Under the pieces are notes generated by a model that was not told the origin of the DNA, ran no database searches, and saw nothing but the letters and a program-made list of their open reading frames with translations. A stretch of 64,000 nucleotides of DNA from Agrobacterium tumefaciens (lineage in GTDB: Bacteria; Pseudomonadota; Alphaproteobacteria; Rhizobiales; Rhizobiaceae): contig NZ_CP072308.1 in NCBI RefSeq assembly GCF_017726655.1, positions 2,740,001 to 2,804,000 of the forward strand. Reading direction: 5' to 3'. Every line of letters starts with the position of its first letter. Position 1 is the first letter of the stretch. The translations under genes and the position numbers were made by a program. Shown one piece after another: positions 1 to 9,190 of the stretch.

Positions 1-1393
1 CGCCGACGACGCAGATATTGTGGCTGTCGTGACCGACGGTGGAGGCGATTGCGCCCTTCTTCAGGCCAAAGCCCTGAACGAAACCATTGGCGTGGTTGCC
101 GTTCTTGCCGTGACGCTCAATGACGGCCACCTTGATGATGTCGTTCTCAAGGTCGACCGTGGTCTGGTTGCCGTCGGTCGGCAGCTTGTAGCGGCGGTGC
201 TCGGTGATGATCTTGCCGGGAAGCACGCCCATGACGGGGCTTTCACCTTCTGTGACGGGTACGCCGAAATGGGCCGCCAGCACCGGCCTTGACTTGACGC
301 TGTCGAGACCCACGGGCGCGACGGGCTTGCGGGTGGCGAAGAGAGCGTCATCGACGATGCGACCAGCGGAGAGCACCATGCTCGCCTTGCAGTTTTGCAG
401 GCTGTCGATGACCACGAGATCGGCGCGCCATCCCGGCGCGACAAGACCGCGATCACGCAGGCCAAAGGCTTTCGCAGCGGAAATCGAGGCGGCGCGATAG
501 ATGGCGAGCGGTTCCACGCCGCTGGCGATCGCCGTGCGGATCATATAGTCGAGATGGCCCTGTTCTGCGATATCGAGCGGGTTGCGGTCATCCGTGCAGA
601 GCGCCAGATAGGGCGACAAGCGTTCGGTGATGATGGGCATCAGCGCGTGCAGGTCTTTCGAGACCGAGCCTTCGCGCACCAGAATATGCATGCCTTTGCG
701 GATTTTCTCCAGCGCCTCCGGGGCGCTCGTGCATTCGTGTTCCGTGCGGATGCCGGCGGCGAGATAACCGTTGAGCGCCGTTCCCGACAGAAGCGGGGCG
801 TGGCCATCGATATGCTGGCCCTGAAAGGCCTCAAGCTTGGCCATGCACACCGGGTCCTTATGGATGACGCCGGGGAAATTCATGAATTCGGCAAGACCGA
901 TGACCTTCGGGTGATGCCGGAACGGCAGGAGCTTTTCGATCGGCAGATCGGCCCCTGATGTTTCCAGATGGGTGGCGGGCACGCAGGAGGACAGCTGCAC
1001 GCGGATGTCCATGATCGTTTCCATGGCGCTGTCGAGGAAGAACTGTAGCCCTTCCGCGCCCAGCACATTGGCAATCTCATGCGGGTCGCAGATAGCGGTG
1101 GTGACACCATAGGGCAGAACGCAACGGTCGAATTCATGCGGCGTGACGAGCGAGGATTCGATATGCAGATGAGTATCGATGAAACCCGGAACAACGATTT
1201 TTCCGGAAATGTCTATTTCGCGGATGCCTTTATAGTCTCCACAGGTGCCAACGACGGTATCCCCGCAAACAGCAATGTCCGAGGCGACCAGCTCTCCGGT
1301 CACGAGGTCGAAAAAGCGACCGCCCTTGAGAACCAACTCTGCCGGCTCTCGGCCAGTACCCTGGTCGATGCGCGTTTCTAACTGGGAACTCAT
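1..1393 (-). CDS. ade: Adenine deaminase, C-terminus cut by window edge
   Basis: Converts adenine to hypoxanthine and ammonia in purine salvage; cytosolic amidohydrolase-fold metalloenzyme. About 464 codons are visible and the frame stays open to base 1, so roughly the last 100 or more residues of a usual 565-600 are missing. The start ATG reads MSSQLETR. Near the N-terminus the amidohydrolase metal motif [12 protein letters not shown] and then CDPHEIA are seen; the leftmost codons read [11 protein letters not shown], the HDSHN signature of adenine deaminase. It is divergent from the HD-GYP gene across an AT-rich gap. The later gene apt in this window makes AMP from the same base, so the two compete for adenine. 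Identification is firm from motifs; no regulation is visible. Confidence 0.9.
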   Translation of the reverse strand, partial: MSSQLETRIDQGTGREPAELVLKGGRFFDLVTGELVASDIAVCGDTVVGTCGDYKGIREIDISGKIVVPGFIDTHLHIESSLVTPHEFDRCVLPYGVTTAICDPHEIANVLGAEGLQFFLDSAMETIMDIRVQLSSCVPATHLETSGADLPIEKLLPFRHHPKVIGLAEFMNFPGVIHKDPVCMAKLEAFQGQHIDGHAPLLSGTALNGYLAAGIRTEHECTSAPEALEKIRKGMHILVREGSVSKDLHALMPIITERLSPYLALCTDDRNPLDIAEQGHLDYMIRTAIASGVEPLAIYRAASISAAKAFGLRDRGLVAPGWRADLVVIDSLQNCKASMVLSAGRIVDDALFATRKPVAPVGLDSVKSRPVLAAHFGVPVTEGESPVMGVLPGKIITEHRRYKLPTDGNQTTVDLENDIIKVAVIERHGKNGNHANGFVQGFGLKKGAIASTVGHDSHNICVVG

Positions 1394-1669
1394 GGGCTTT
1401 TCTTCGACTCCTGGTATTGTTTGCACGCGATATGTTCTCTCATTTACATTCTGAGGTTGTTGTCAGCTTTTTTCTTCATCTTTTTATCGCTTTTAAATAT
1501 AGTGATAGTAAAAAATTTTCATATTCGTGCTATCTTATTTATAGTGTTTCATAACGAAGCAAAGCCGGGAGGGCGAAGGCTTTATGCTTTGAGGGAGGGC
1601 GGTTCGGCCGGGTTCTTGCGAATTTCGGTTTGACCGTAACATTCCCGGGAAGGAAAATAAAAGACTCTG
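1394..1669. promoter_or_regulatory. AT-rich divergent intergenic region
   Basis: A 276-base gap between two divergent genes. Bases about 1440-1560 are far richer in A and T than the surrounding genes, which fits a region holding two opposed promoters. I could not define a convincing -35/-10 pair or a riboswitch fold for the deaminase. Confidence 0.4.
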
Positions 1670-2617
1670 ATGTTGAAACGAATTTCAACCCAGCAATTGG
1701 CTGTGGGCATGTTTATCGAAGCCGTCGAGGGGACGGTTTCGAACAATCAAATTGCGCGGAAGCACCGCTTTCTTTTGCAGCGCGAGGAGGCTGTGCTGCA
1801 ACTGAAAAAAAGTGGGGCGGAAAGCATCGTCATCAATACCGCCAAGGGTAGCGATGTCGGCGCCAGCCACGACCCGGCGAATGCCGGCATGTTGCAGACG
1901 AATCCGTCTCCATTGATGGTTGCAGCCGTCACTCAGGTGGTGCGCTCAGCCGCGGATTCGATCGCTGAGACATTTTCGGTTGCTGGAGGTGGCGGTTGTG
2001 TTTCCTTCGAGGGAATGACGGCGGCGGCGGGAAAGATTTCCAACGCCATTCAGGCCAACCCGGCCGTCTTTATCGGCGTCACGCGGCTGAAGTCGAAGGA
2101 TGAAACGACCTTCGTGCATTCGGTTTCCGTCAGCGGCCTCATGATCCTCTTTAGTAATTATCTGGGGCTGAACAAGGAAACGGTCAACCTGCTCGGTGTT
2201 TGCGGCTTGCTCCACGATATAGGCAAGGTCGAAATCCCCTCATCCATTCTGAACAAGACAGAGGGGCTCTCCATCGAGGAGCGTGAGATCATCAATCTCC
2301 ACCCCGTATTCGGGCGCGATATCCTGTCGCGTGACGGGCAGATGCCCGACATGGTGCTTGATGTCTGCTTTAATCATCACGAGCGGATCGATGGCGGCGG
2401 TTATCCCAGCGGTCGTGCCGGCGGCGAGATCAGCCTTTACGCGCGCATTGCGGCGATTTGCGACGTCTATGATGCCGTCACCTCGGTCAGACCCTATAAG
2501 AAGCCATGGACAGCGAATGATGCGCTGACCTGGATGCTACGGCGCGATGGACATTTTGACATACAGCTTCTGAAGAAATTCGCACTGTGCATTTCCGCCT
2601 CGCTGCCGCGTGGCTAA
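1670..2617 (+). CDS. HD-GYP domain cyclic-di-GMP phosphodiesterase
   Basis: Predicted to hydrolyse cyclic di-GMP and so influence the motile/sessile switch. 315 residues. Residues 1-60 resemble the DUF3391 domain often found before HD-GYP domains. The catalytic domain covers about 130-310: the metal-binding HD pair sits in LLHDIGKVEIP at about 181-190, and the GYP signature is complete as HHERIDGGGYP at 236-246. No membrane segment or signal peptide is seen, so it is probably cytosolic and lacks a receiver domain that would name its input. The start has no strong ribosome site but gives the expected domain beginning. Family assignment is strong; the actual enzyme activity is inferred from intact motifs. 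Confidence 0.9.
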   Translation: MLKRISTQQLAVGMFIEAVEGTVSNNQIARKHRFLLQREEAVLQLKKSGAESIVINTAKGSDVGASHDPANAGMLQTNPSPLMVAAVTQVVRSAADSIAETFSVAGGGGCVSFEGMTAAAGKISNAIQANPAVFIGVTRLKSKDETTFVHSVSVSGLMILFSNYLGLNKETVNLLGVCGLLHDIGKVEIPSSILNKTEGLSIEEREIINLHPVFGRDILSRDGQMPDMVLDVCFNHHERIDGGGYPSGRAGGEISLYARIAAICDVYDAVTSVRPYKKPWTANDALTWMLRRDGHFDIQLLKKFALCISASLPRG

Positions 2618-2632
2618 GGCGCGGTCAGCCCG

Positions 2633-3142
2633 TCAACCGAAGATGAACGCCATGTTGAGGCTGTCAATGTGACGCCCGTCAATCAGGACGGCGTCGCGCG
2701 CTCGCCCTTCCTGCACAAAGCCGATCTTTTCATAAAGCGCAATCGCTCTGGCGTTGTCCGCATGCACGCTCAGTTCCACACGATGCAGCCCGAATTCGCG
2801 GGCAGCATCGAGTGTCCGCCGCATCAACCGCGCGCCCAGTCCCTTGTCGCGGTAGGCAGGCAGGATGCCCATGCCGAGTGTGCCGCAATGGGCGCGGGTT
2901 GCCCTGTCATGGCGGCGGATATCGCACCAGCCGATCACTTTGCCACCCGCAATCGCGACGAATTGCGGATGGTCGTTTTCGATCATGTCGAGAACGAAGG
3001 CGCGCACCGATTCGCGCGGCGGCGCCTCCAGGAAGCTCAGATATTTGCGTTCGCGCGACACCGCATCAAGCGCATGATGAAAGCTCTCAATGTGTTCTGC
3101 CCGGATCGGCTCGATGCTGATGACGTCGGCAGCCGTTATCAT
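2633..3142 (-). CDS. GNAT-family N-acetyltransferase coupled to trpE(G)
   Basis: 169 residues forming one GNAT domain. Acetyl-CoA binding motif A is visible as [15 protein letters not shown] at about 114-128, followed by the C-terminal ALYEKIGF motif common in RimI-like and small-molecule acetyltransferases. Its ATG overlaps the stop codon of trpE(G) by four bases (ATGA), so it is probably translated from the same message and by coupling. That arrangement would put it under tryptophan attenuation, although nothing in its sequence points to a substrate in tryptophan metabolism. The acceptor is unknown: it could be a protein N-terminus, an amino acid or a toxic amine. Confidence 0.85.
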   Translation of the reverse strand: MITAADVISIEPIRAEHIESFHHALDAVSRERKYLSFLEAPPRESVRAFVLDMIENDHPQFVAIAGGKVIGWCDIRRHDRATRAHCGTLGMGILPAYRDKGLGARLMRRTLDAAREFGLHRVELSVHADNARAIALYEKIGFVQEGRARDAVLIDGRHIDSLNMAFIFG

Positions 3143-5328
3143 GCCGCTTTCGTCTTCGCCTTGCGGGTCAGATGCACCACCACATTCTCGATCATCCGCA
3201 TGCCGGCGTCCTGGCCGAGCGTCATGATCGATTCCGGGTGGAACTGAACGGCGGCCACCGGTTCCTTGGCGTGTTCGATGCCCATGATCGTGCCGTCTTC
3301 GCTTTCCGCGGTGATGATGAAATCACGCGGCAGGGTGGTGGGATCGGCGAAGATCGAGTGATAACGGCCAACGGTGACTTCCTTGCCGAGGCCGGAGAAG
3401 ACGAGGCCGGGCTCCAGCACACGAATGCGCGACGGTTTACCATGCATCGGCACCGCAAGCTGGCGCAACTCGCCGCCATAGGCCTCCGCCAAAGCCTGAA
3501 GGCCGAGGCAGACGCCGAAGATCGGCAGCTCACGCGCGCGGGCGGCCTTGATCGTCGCCTTGCAGTCGAAATCCGTCGGGTTGCCCGGTCCGGGGGAGAG
3601 AACGACGAGATCCGGCTGGAAGCGATCAAACACATCTGCCGCCACCGGCGTTCTGACGGTGGAGACGGTTGCGCCCGTCTGGCGGAAATAATTCGCCAGC
3701 GTGTGCACGAAGCTGTCTTCGTGATCGACGAGCAGAATTTTGACGCCGGTGCCGACCTTCGCGGCATCGCGCTTGGTGGCAGCGGCGTTGGTCGCTTTCG
3801 CGTCACGGATGGCGGCGATCATGGCGGATGCCTTCAGTTCGGTTTCGGCTTCTTCTTCCTGCGGATTGGAATCGTTGAGCAGGGTCGCGCCAGCGCGCAC
3901 CTCGGCGATGCCGTCCTTGATGCGAATGGTGCGCAGCGTCAGGCCCGTGTTCATGTCGCCGTTGAAGCCGACCATGCCGATCGCACCGCCATACCAGGCG
4001 CGCGGGCTCTTTTCATGACCTTCGATGAAACGCATGGCCCAAAGCTTTGGTGCACCGGTGACGGTGACAGCCCAGGCGTGGCTGAGGAAACCGTCAAAGG
4101 CATCCATGTCGTCCCGGAGGCGGCCTTCGATATGGTCCACTGTGTGGATGAGGCGCGAATACATCTCGATCTGGCGGCGGCCGATGACCTTCACCGAGCC
4201 CGGCTCGCAGACGCGGCTCTTGTCGTTACGGTCGACATCCGAGCACATGGTGAGCTCTGATTCGTCCTTCTTCGAGTTGAGCAGCTTCAGGATCTGCTCG
4301 CTATCGGCAATCGGATCGTCACCGCGCTTAATGGTGCCGGAAATCGGGCAGGTCTCGATGCGGCGGCCGGAGACGCGCACGAACATTTCCGGCGAAGCGC
4401 CGACCAGATATTCCTGATGGCCGAGATTGATGAAGAAGGAATAGGGCGAGGGGTTGATCGCCTTCAGGCGGCGCGAAATCGCCGAGGGATTGCTTTCGCA
4501 GCGTTCCATGAACTTCTGCCCGGGAACGACCTCGAACAGATCGCCGCGGCGGAAGCTTTCCTTGGCCTTCACGACAAGTTCGGAATATTCGCCGGGACGA
4601 TGATCGCCCTTCGGCGGGATCGTGTCGGTGGTCTTGAAGGGCTCGGGGGCAATCTCGGAAGACTTGCCGTCCGTCGTCACACCGCCCTTTTCGAAATCGT
4701 AACGGTCGATCCAGGCCTTGGCGGAATAGTGGTCAACGACGAGAATTTCGTCGGGCAGGTAGAGCACCATGTCGCGCTGGTCTTCCGGCCGCGCCAGCGA
4801 TAGCTTGATGGCGTCGAACTGGAAGGCGAGATCGTAACCGAATGCGCCGAACAGGCCGATCGCCGAATCCGCGCTAGAATGGAAGAGATCGACAATGGCG
4901 CGCAGTGCGGTGAAGACGGTCGGGATTTTCGAGCGCTCTTCTTCGGTAAAGACGCGGTCCGGCTCGTTGACGGTGAGATCAAGACGACGTGTGGTGGCAG
5001 CGCCAAGCGTGAGATCGGGCGTCGCCTTCAGCTTTTCGATAATGAAATCGAGCAGCACTTCGCCACGGCCATTATAAGCCTCGATCCACATTTTGCGGCC
5101 AAAACAGGAAATACCGAGTGGCGGATCGATGATGGCTGTATCCCAACGGGTGTAACGGCCCGGATATTCATAGTTGGACGAAAAAACCGCGCCGCGATGG
5201 GAATCGAGCTTTTCGACATAGTTGTCGATGGCATTGGCATAATCGGCGGCGCGACGCTTGCGGCTGACCTTGATGCCGCCTTTCGTCTCGTAGGTTTCCG
5301 CTCCGTCATCCTGAATGATCGTTACCAT
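3139..5328 (-). CDS. trpE: Anthranilate synthase, fused TrpE-TrpG
   Basis: Makes anthranilate from chorismate and glutamine, the first committed step to tryptophan. 729 residues with both subunits in one chain: a chorismate-binding TrpE part (about 1-515), a short Ala/Lys-rich linker, and a class I glutamine amidotransferase TrpG part (about 535-729) with its nucleophile in [16 protein letters not shown] and a C-terminal HPESI. The TrpE half shows the GTIKRG and [11 protein letters not shown] motifs. The fusion is a hallmark of Rhizobiaceae. The frame extends 44 codons further upstream, but those run through the attenuator and leader; the start at MVTIIQDDG matches the family. Expression should be set by the leader peptide and terminator upstream. 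A GNAT gene overlaps its stop. Confidence 0.97.
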   Translation of the reverse strand: MVTIIQDDGAETYETKGGIKVSRKRRAADYANAIDNYVEKLDSHRGAVFSSNYEYPGRYTRWDTAIIDPPLGISCFGRKMWIEAYNGRGEVLLDFIIEKLKATPDLTLGAATTRRLDLTVNEPDRVFTEEERSKIPTVFTALRAIVDLFHSSADSAIGLFGAFGYDLAFQFDAIKLSLARPEDQRDMVLYLPDEILVVDHYSAKAWIDRYDFEKGGVTTDGKSSEIAPEPFKTTDTIPPKGDHRPGEYSELVVKAKESFRRGDLFEVVPGQKFMERCESNPSAISRRLKAINPSPYSFFINLGHQEYLVGASPEMFVRVSGRRIETCPISGTIKRGDDPIADSEQILKLLNSKKDESELTMCSDVDRNDKSRVCEPGSVKVIGRRQIEMYSRLIHTVDHIEGRLRDDMDAFDGFLSHAWAVTVTGAPKLWAMRFIEGHEKSPRAWYGGAIGMVGFNGDMNTGLTLRTIRIKDGIAEVRAGATLLNDSNPQEEEAETELKASAMIAAIRDAKATNAAATKRDAAKVGTGVKILLVDHEDSFVHTLANYFRQTGATVSTVRTPVAADVFDRFQPDLVVLSPGPGNPTDFDCKATIKAARARELPIFGVCLGLQALAEAYGGELRQLAVPMHGKPSRIRVLEPGLVFSGLGKEVTVGRYHSIFADPTTLPRDFIITAESEDGTIMGIEHAKEPVAAVQFHPESIMTLGQDAGMRMIENVVVHLTRKAKTKAA

Positions 5329-5371
5329 TTCTTTCGTACTTCCGTTGTTCAGGCCCGATGACAGGCGGCAA

Positions 5372-5408
5372 AATAACAAAAAAGCCGCCTGAAAATTCGG
5401 GCGGCTTG
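5372..5408 (-). terminator. trp attenuator terminator
   Basis: Between the leader peptide and trpE(G), the minus strand can fold AAGCCGCC with GGCGGCTT around a short loop, followed immediately by a run of T residues. This is a standard intrinsic terminator placed where an attenuator should be. When the ribosome stalls at the leader Trp codons, upstream RNA could pair differently and prevent this hairpin. Confidence 0.88.
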
Positions 5409-5432
5409 GACTTTGTCTGAAGACATGACTGG

Positions 5433-5492
5433 TCAAGGCCGCGTAAAGCTGCTCCACCACCAGTTAGCAATGTTCTTAGACACGATATTCAT
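5433..5492 (-). CDS. trpL: Trp leader peptide, 19 residues
   Basis: Reads [19 protein letters not shown] then TGA. Three consecutive tryptophan codons sit at residues 11-13, placed so that a ribosome short of charged tRNA-Trp stalls ahead of the attenuator. It lies about 100 bases before trpE(G) on the same strand. No Shine-Dalgarno is present, and the promoter spacing suggests the message begins on the A of the ATG, i.e. it is leaderless. Reading frame and position make the call almost certain; a peptide function beyond stalling is known only from S. meliloti (peTrpL). Confidence 0.93.
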   Translation of the reverse strand: MNIVSKNIANWWWSSFTRP

Positions 5493-5499
5493 GGGAAAA

Positions 5500-5528
5500 T
5501 TGTTAGCGTGCACGCTCCGCCTTGGCAA
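5500..5528 (-). promoter_or_regulatory. trp promoter for leaderless trpL
   Basis: On the minus strand TTGCCA (5528-5523) and TAACAA (5505-5500) are separated by exactly 17 bases, a good sigma70-type pair. The -10 is followed by seven bases (TTTTCCC) and then the trpL ATG, so the predicted start of transcription coincides with the start codon. Confidence 0.75.
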
Positions 5529-5609
5529 GCGGATTTCGCCGGATGAATGAACCTTACGGGCCGCCGCCGCGTTGCTTCCGTGCCGAAATGGTCAGGAGTG
5601 CCCCGTAAA

Positions 5610-6551
5610 ATGCTTCATCGCCTGTGTCTTCTGGCTGTCAGCCTCGCCTTGATTTCCGCTTCCGAACCGCCTGCGCAGGTGCCGTTGCCACAGCCGAAAC
5701 CCGGCGAGGGGCAGGCCGCCACGCCTTCGAAAAAGCCAGCTGACGGAACGCCGCAAAATCCGGCGGAAGCGCCGAAACCTGTACCGAAGCCTGAGCCTGA
5801 CGCGGAACAGAAGCCCGCAGTAAAACCGACAGCTTCCGAGCAGAAACCGGATGGCGAGAAAACGCCCGTTGACAAAAAGATCGATGAAACCGCCCCTCAG
5901 AGCCGGAGGGACGATGGCGGAGGGCAGCAGAAACCCGCTGACGAGGCGGCCAAACCCGATGAAAAAATACCGGAACCGGTAAAGCCTGAGGACCCGGCCG
6001 CACTCCAGGCATGCCTTGGCGCGTTGAAGGAGATCGGCGCGGAGTTCAAACCGCTTGAGCCCATCCGCGACGAGGAACAGGGATGCGGCATCGAATCGCC
6101 CGTCGAGCTTTCGGCCGTTCTGCCAGGCATCAAGCTTGAGCCCGCCGGCACCATGCGCTGCGAGACGGCCCTTGCTCTTTCTCGCTGGACAAAGGAAATG
6201 ATGCTGCCGGCGGCTGCGATCGCCATGCCGGAAAAAAAGGTGACGGCGATTGCCAATGCCTCGACCTATATCTGCCGCAACCGCAACAGTGCGGAAAATG
6301 GCAAGATTTCCGAGCATGCCAAGGGCAATGCCGTGGATATATCCACGATCTCCTTCGACAAGGGCGAACCGCTGGTGATGAAACCGCGCGGCGAGGATGG
6401 CACGCCGGAAGGTGCGTTCCAGCGCACCATCACCGCCGCCGCCTGCCTGTTCTTCCGCACGGTTCTGTCCCCCGGCAGCGATGCCACGCATCAGGATCAC
6501 CTGCATCTCGACGTGCTGGAGCGAAAGGGCGGCTATCTTTATTGCCGCTGA
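5610..6551 (+). CDS. Extensin-family protein with LAS-peptidase-like motifs
   Basis: About 313 residues. The start chosen (MLHRLCLLAVSLAL) opens a signal peptide and has AGGAG about 11 bases upstream; an in-frame ATG at 5547 would add 21 unlikely residues. Residues about 20-150 are a low-complexity Pro/Lys/Glu/Ala linker. The C-terminal 170 residues match the 'extensin-like C-terminal' family. That domain contains SEHAKGNAVDI and, near the end, HQDHLHLD, which have the SxHxxGxAxD and HxH pattern of zinc LAS peptidoglycan peptidases. I infer a periplasmic, wall-spanning protein that may cut peptidoglycan. The protein is not a plant-type extensin; the name is historical. Confidence 0.8.
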   Translation: MLHRLCLLAVSLALISASEPPAQVPLPQPKPGEGQAATPSKKPADGTPQNPAEAPKPVPKPEPDAEQKPAVKPTASEQKPDGEKTPVDKKIDETAPQSRRDDGGGQQKPADEAAKPDEKIPEPVKPEDPAALQACLGALKEIGAEFKPLEPIRDEEQGCGIESPVELSAVLPGIKLEPAGTMRCETALALSRWTKEMMLPAAAIAMPEKKVTAIANASTYICRNRNSAENGKISEHAKGNAVDISTISFDKGEPLVMKPRGEDGTPEGAFQRTITAAACLFFRTVLSPGSDATHQDHLHLDVLERKGGYLYCR

Positions 6552-6580
6552 CAAAAAAGGGGCGGCCCGAAGGCCGCCCA
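6552..6580 (-). terminator. Intrinsic terminator of the TonB receptor gene
   Basis: Minus strand: GGGCGGCC, a TTCG tetraloop, GGCCGCCC, then CTTTTTTG. The eight-pair stem, stable loop and T run lie 27 bases past the receptor stop. On the plus strand the hairpin follows the extensin-family gene but lacks a T run. Confidence 0.88.
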
Positions 6581-6606
6581 ACTGGAGATGATGCTTCCGC
6601 CCCGTT

Positions 6607-8847
6607 TTAGAATTTCTGGGTTAGGGAGATTTTGAAGGTGCGGCCTGGTTCCGTGTAGAAATCGACTGGCTGATTGACGGTGCTGACCGAATTTGGGTTC
6701 ACGTCTCGGACGCCAACACCATTCCAGTATTTCCTGTCGAACAGGTTGTAGACACCCGCCTGGATGCGCAGGCCCTTGGTCTGTTCCGGCTCCCACCAGC
6801 CGGTCAGGTTAAAGACGCCGTAGCCGGGCGCGTCGAAGGTGTTGGCCACCTTGTCGTCCCGCATGCCGGAGGAGAAGATGCCGGTGAACTCCGTGCCCCA
6901 GACATCCTGCGCATAACCGACCCCGAGGACGGACTTGAATGGCGCGACCGTGCGGATGAACTCATTGGTATCCGTGTCCTTACCATAGGCATAGGCAAGC
7001 GAGGCATGCGCGAAGAAGCCATTTGCGAGTTCCTTGCGCACCTTGGCTTCGACGCCGGAGATTTCGACGTTGTTGCGGTTGCGATAGGTGAAGAGCGAGC
7101 CGTTACCCCTGCCGCCGAAGCCGGGGAAAAGCGTCGTCGACGTCGTATATTGCTCGATGAAGTCTTTATACTTGTTGTGGAACAGCGTCAGGCTCCCCGT
7201 CAGGTCGCCGGAGGCGTAGTTCGCGCCGATCTCGAAGCCGTTGCTGGTCTCGGGATTGAGGGCGGAGTTACCTACAACAGCGTAACCGGAGCTGACGTTG
7301 GAGAAGTTCAGATACAGTTCGTTGATTGTCGGGGCGCGATAGGCCATCGACCATTGTGCGAAAAGCTGTAGTTCGGGCGTGACGTCATAGGTGGCAAGAA
7401 GCTTCGGCGAGAAGCGCGAGCCGCTATTGCCGCTCGGCAGGCCGAAGGTTCGGTAGCCGCTGTTGCTGGATACGGAGCCATCGGGATCGTAGTCGTAAGA
7501 ATCGAAGCGCAGGCCGGGCGTCAGGCGGAAGCCGTTGCCAAAGGCGATTTCGTCATCGATATAAAGGCCGAGGCTCTTGCCGTTCACGTCTGGCATGTCC
7601 GATTGCGACGAGGAGGTCGAGCCGGCCGTGTTGGCGAAAAGCTCCTGGCTGAAATCGGTCGTCATGGCGTTGCCGCCAAAACGAACGGTGTGCTGCACGC
7701 CGCCAAGTTCAAACCCGGATTCCAGGCCGCCGACGATGCCGAAGGCGCTGTTGCGCATGCTGTCTTCGCGAATATAGAGCGAATTGTTGGTCAGGCGGTC
7801 GCCGGCGCCGGATTCCTTGGAAAGACGCGTCCAGTAGAGCGAGAGATTGGCGGCATCGACCACACCGTCGGTCGAGGGTGCCTCATATTCGTAATCGAGG
7901 GATACGCGGTCACGCTCGGTATCCTCGTAACCCCGGTAATCGCCAATGCGGTAGGTGGAGCCGGAGACGCTGACGCCCTGCAATGTCTTCATGTCGCTGC
8001 GGTTTCGCAGCGAATAACGCTCGGCGGTCAGGCCGATGCTGTGGCCACCCTCCAGATCCTGCCGGATCTTGAACATCAGGTTGCTTTCATAGGTGTCGGC
8101 GGGGTTTGGCTTGGTTCGGCGTGTGCCGTAGATATCGGCCGTGCCCTTATTATCGGTCTCGTTGCCGCGCTTGTATGAGCCCTGAAACAGGACCGACGTG
8201 TTGTCGATCTTCTTGGCAACGGCGAGCGATCCGCCGATGCTTCTGTCCTCGCTGTCATAGGTGGTCTTGGCAACACCGCCCCAGTCACGGCCTTCGCCGA
8301 TCAGGTCCTCCGGATCAAGCGTGCGCAGCACCAGCGCACCGCCAAGGGCACCGGAACCGATGCGGCTGGAATCGGCGCCGCGCACCACGTCAACGGTCGA
8401 AAGAGACGAAAAATCGAAGCTCGAACTTGTATCGCTGAGGGTTGTTGTAGCCTGGCCCTGACGGGCGAAATTATTGAAATAGGGGACGGGAATATTGTCA
8501 ATCAAAGTGATGACCCGAGCGCCGCCCAGCCCGCGGATGAACAAGCCGCCGGGCCTGCCCGGTTTGGCGTCAACGTAGTCGACGCCCGGTTCCGTGGTGT
8601 TTCCGAGATCCCGGATGCTGCCGATGTCTTTCTTGCGGATGTCTTCTGCGGTCGTCTGGCTTGCTAGTGGGGTATCCGCGGGCGCGTTGCCCGGTTTGAC
8701 GCGTTTGCCCTTGACGACGATCTTTTCGAGCGTCGTCGTGCCGTCCGCCTGTATGGCGGCATCCTGTGCCGTGGCCGGGCTGGCGAGTGGCAGAAGAGAC
8801 ATGGCGGTGCACAGGAGCAGCGCGGACTGCGTGCGTGAGATGGACAT
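6607..8847 (-). CDS. TonB-dependent heme/hemoglobin-type outer-membrane receptor
   Basis: Outer-membrane beta-barrel that imports a ligand using TonB energy. 746 residues from MSISRTQSALLLC, which starts a signal peptide ending near ATAQ; upstream codons in the same frame are discarded because this ATG gives a proper signal and has a GGGGG site. A TonB box-like EKIVVKGKR follows, then the plug domain with GLFIRGLGGARVITLID, and a long barrel ending in Phe (LTQKF), as outer-membrane barrels do. The sequence resembles the TonB-hemoglobin/transferrin/lactoferrin receptor family. No ABC transporter or tonB gene is beside it, so it must use partners elsewhere. An iron operator upstream supports an iron role; heme as ligand is inferred from the family. 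Confidence 0.85.
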   Translation of the reverse strand: MSISRTQSALLLCTAMSLLPLASPATAQDAAIQADGTTTLEKIVVKGKRVKPGNAPADTPLASQTTAEDIRKKDIGSIRDLGNTTEPGVDYVDAKPGRPGGLFIRGLGGARVITLIDNIPVPYFNNFARQGQATTTLSDTSSSFDFSSLSTVDVVRGADSSRIGSGALGGALVLRTLDPEDLIGEGRDWGGVAKTTYDSEDRSIGGSLAVAKKIDNTSVLFQGSYKRGNETDNKGTADIYGTRRTKPNPADTYESNLMFKIRQDLEGGHSIGLTAERYSLRNRSDMKTLQGVSVSGSTYRIGDYRGYEDTERDRVSLDYEYEAPSTDGVVDAANLSLYWTRLSKESGAGDRLTNNSLYIREDSMRNSAFGIVGGLESGFELGGVQHTVRFGGNAMTTDFSQELFANTAGSTSSSQSDMPDVNGKSLGLYIDDEIAFGNGFRLTPGLRFDSYDYDPDGSVSSNSGYRTFGLPSGNSGSRFSPKLLATYDVTPELQLFAQWSMAYRAPTINELYLNFSNVSSGYAVVGNSALNPETSNGFEIGANYASGDLTGSLTLFHNKYKDFIEQYTTSTTLFPGFGGRGNGSLFTYRNRNNVEISGVEAKVRKELANGFFAHASLAYAYGKDTDTNEFIRTVAPFKSVLGVGYAQDVWGTEFTGIFSSGMRDDKVANTFDAPGYGVFNLTGWWEPEQTKGLRIQAGVYNLFDRKYWNGVGVRDVNPNSVSTVNQPVDFYTEPGRTFKISLTQKF

Positions 8848-8957
8848 TGAATACCCCCGGGTATGCTGCGCGCAGATGGGTGAGGGCGCGCGAAAGCGCA
8901 CCGCACTCAAGCGCGGCTGGATCTGGTCTGACGTGTTACGGGCGAGCCGATAAGCGA

Positions 8958-8986
8958 GGACTAAAAAACATGACGATAAGAGTCAA
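8958..8986 (-). promoter_or_regulatory. RirA-type iron operator over a -35 element
   Basis: TGA-N9-TCA at 8971-8985 is the half-site arrangement described for the rhizobial iron-responsive operator bound by RirA. On the minus strand it overlaps TTGACT (8986-8981), with a weak -10 candidate TAGTCC (8963-8958) 17 bases on. A repressor bound here would block transcription of the receptor when iron is sufficient. The match is short, so confidence is moderate. Confidence 0.55.
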
Positions 8987-9050
8987 CATATTATATATGA
9001 CTTTTTGCATCATGTTTTACAGCGGCGGGTAGTGTTGCAAAAATATGACA

Positions 9051-9068
9051 TTTGTCGGCTGCGACAAA
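9051..9068. promoter_or_regulatory. Inverted repeat TTTGTCG-N4-CGACAAA
   Basis: A perfect seven-base palindrome with a four-base centre, located between the divergent receptor and UPF0114 genes. Its half sites recur in the palindrome at 9154-9163. It looks like a regulator operator; no known consensus was recognised. Confidence 0.45.
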
Positions 9069-9153
9069 AATGGCGAGCCGCGCCGAAAAGAACACAGTGC
9101 GGTCAAAGTCCCGACATTGCTGCTTGCTAGGTGATTTGCAGCCAGTCTAAACA

Positions 9154-9163
9154 TGTCGCGACA
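9154..9163. promoter_or_regulatory. Palindrome TGTCGCGACA before UPF0114 gene
   Basis: A perfect ten-base palindrome 27 bases before the UPF0114 start codon, made of the same TGTCG/CGACA half sites as the repeat at 9051-9068 but without the spacer. Confidence 0.4.
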
Positions 9164-9190
9164 ATAACAGTTTCTCAATCGGATACGGCA

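Larger units (their letters stand above)
5372..5492 (-). ncRNA. Attenuated trp leader RNA (rnTrpL-like)
   Basis: If transcription starts at the leader ATG and stops at the attenuator, a released RNA of about 120 nt results. In Sinorhizobium meliloti the equivalent attenuated transcript, rnTrpL, is reported to act in trans as a small RNA. The same architecture is present here; a trans role in this organism is inference. Confidence 0.6.

Noticed and set aside
5329..5460. 44-codon N-terminal extension of trpE(G)
   Set aside because: It would be translated through the leader peptide region and attenuator; the family start is MVTIIQDDG.
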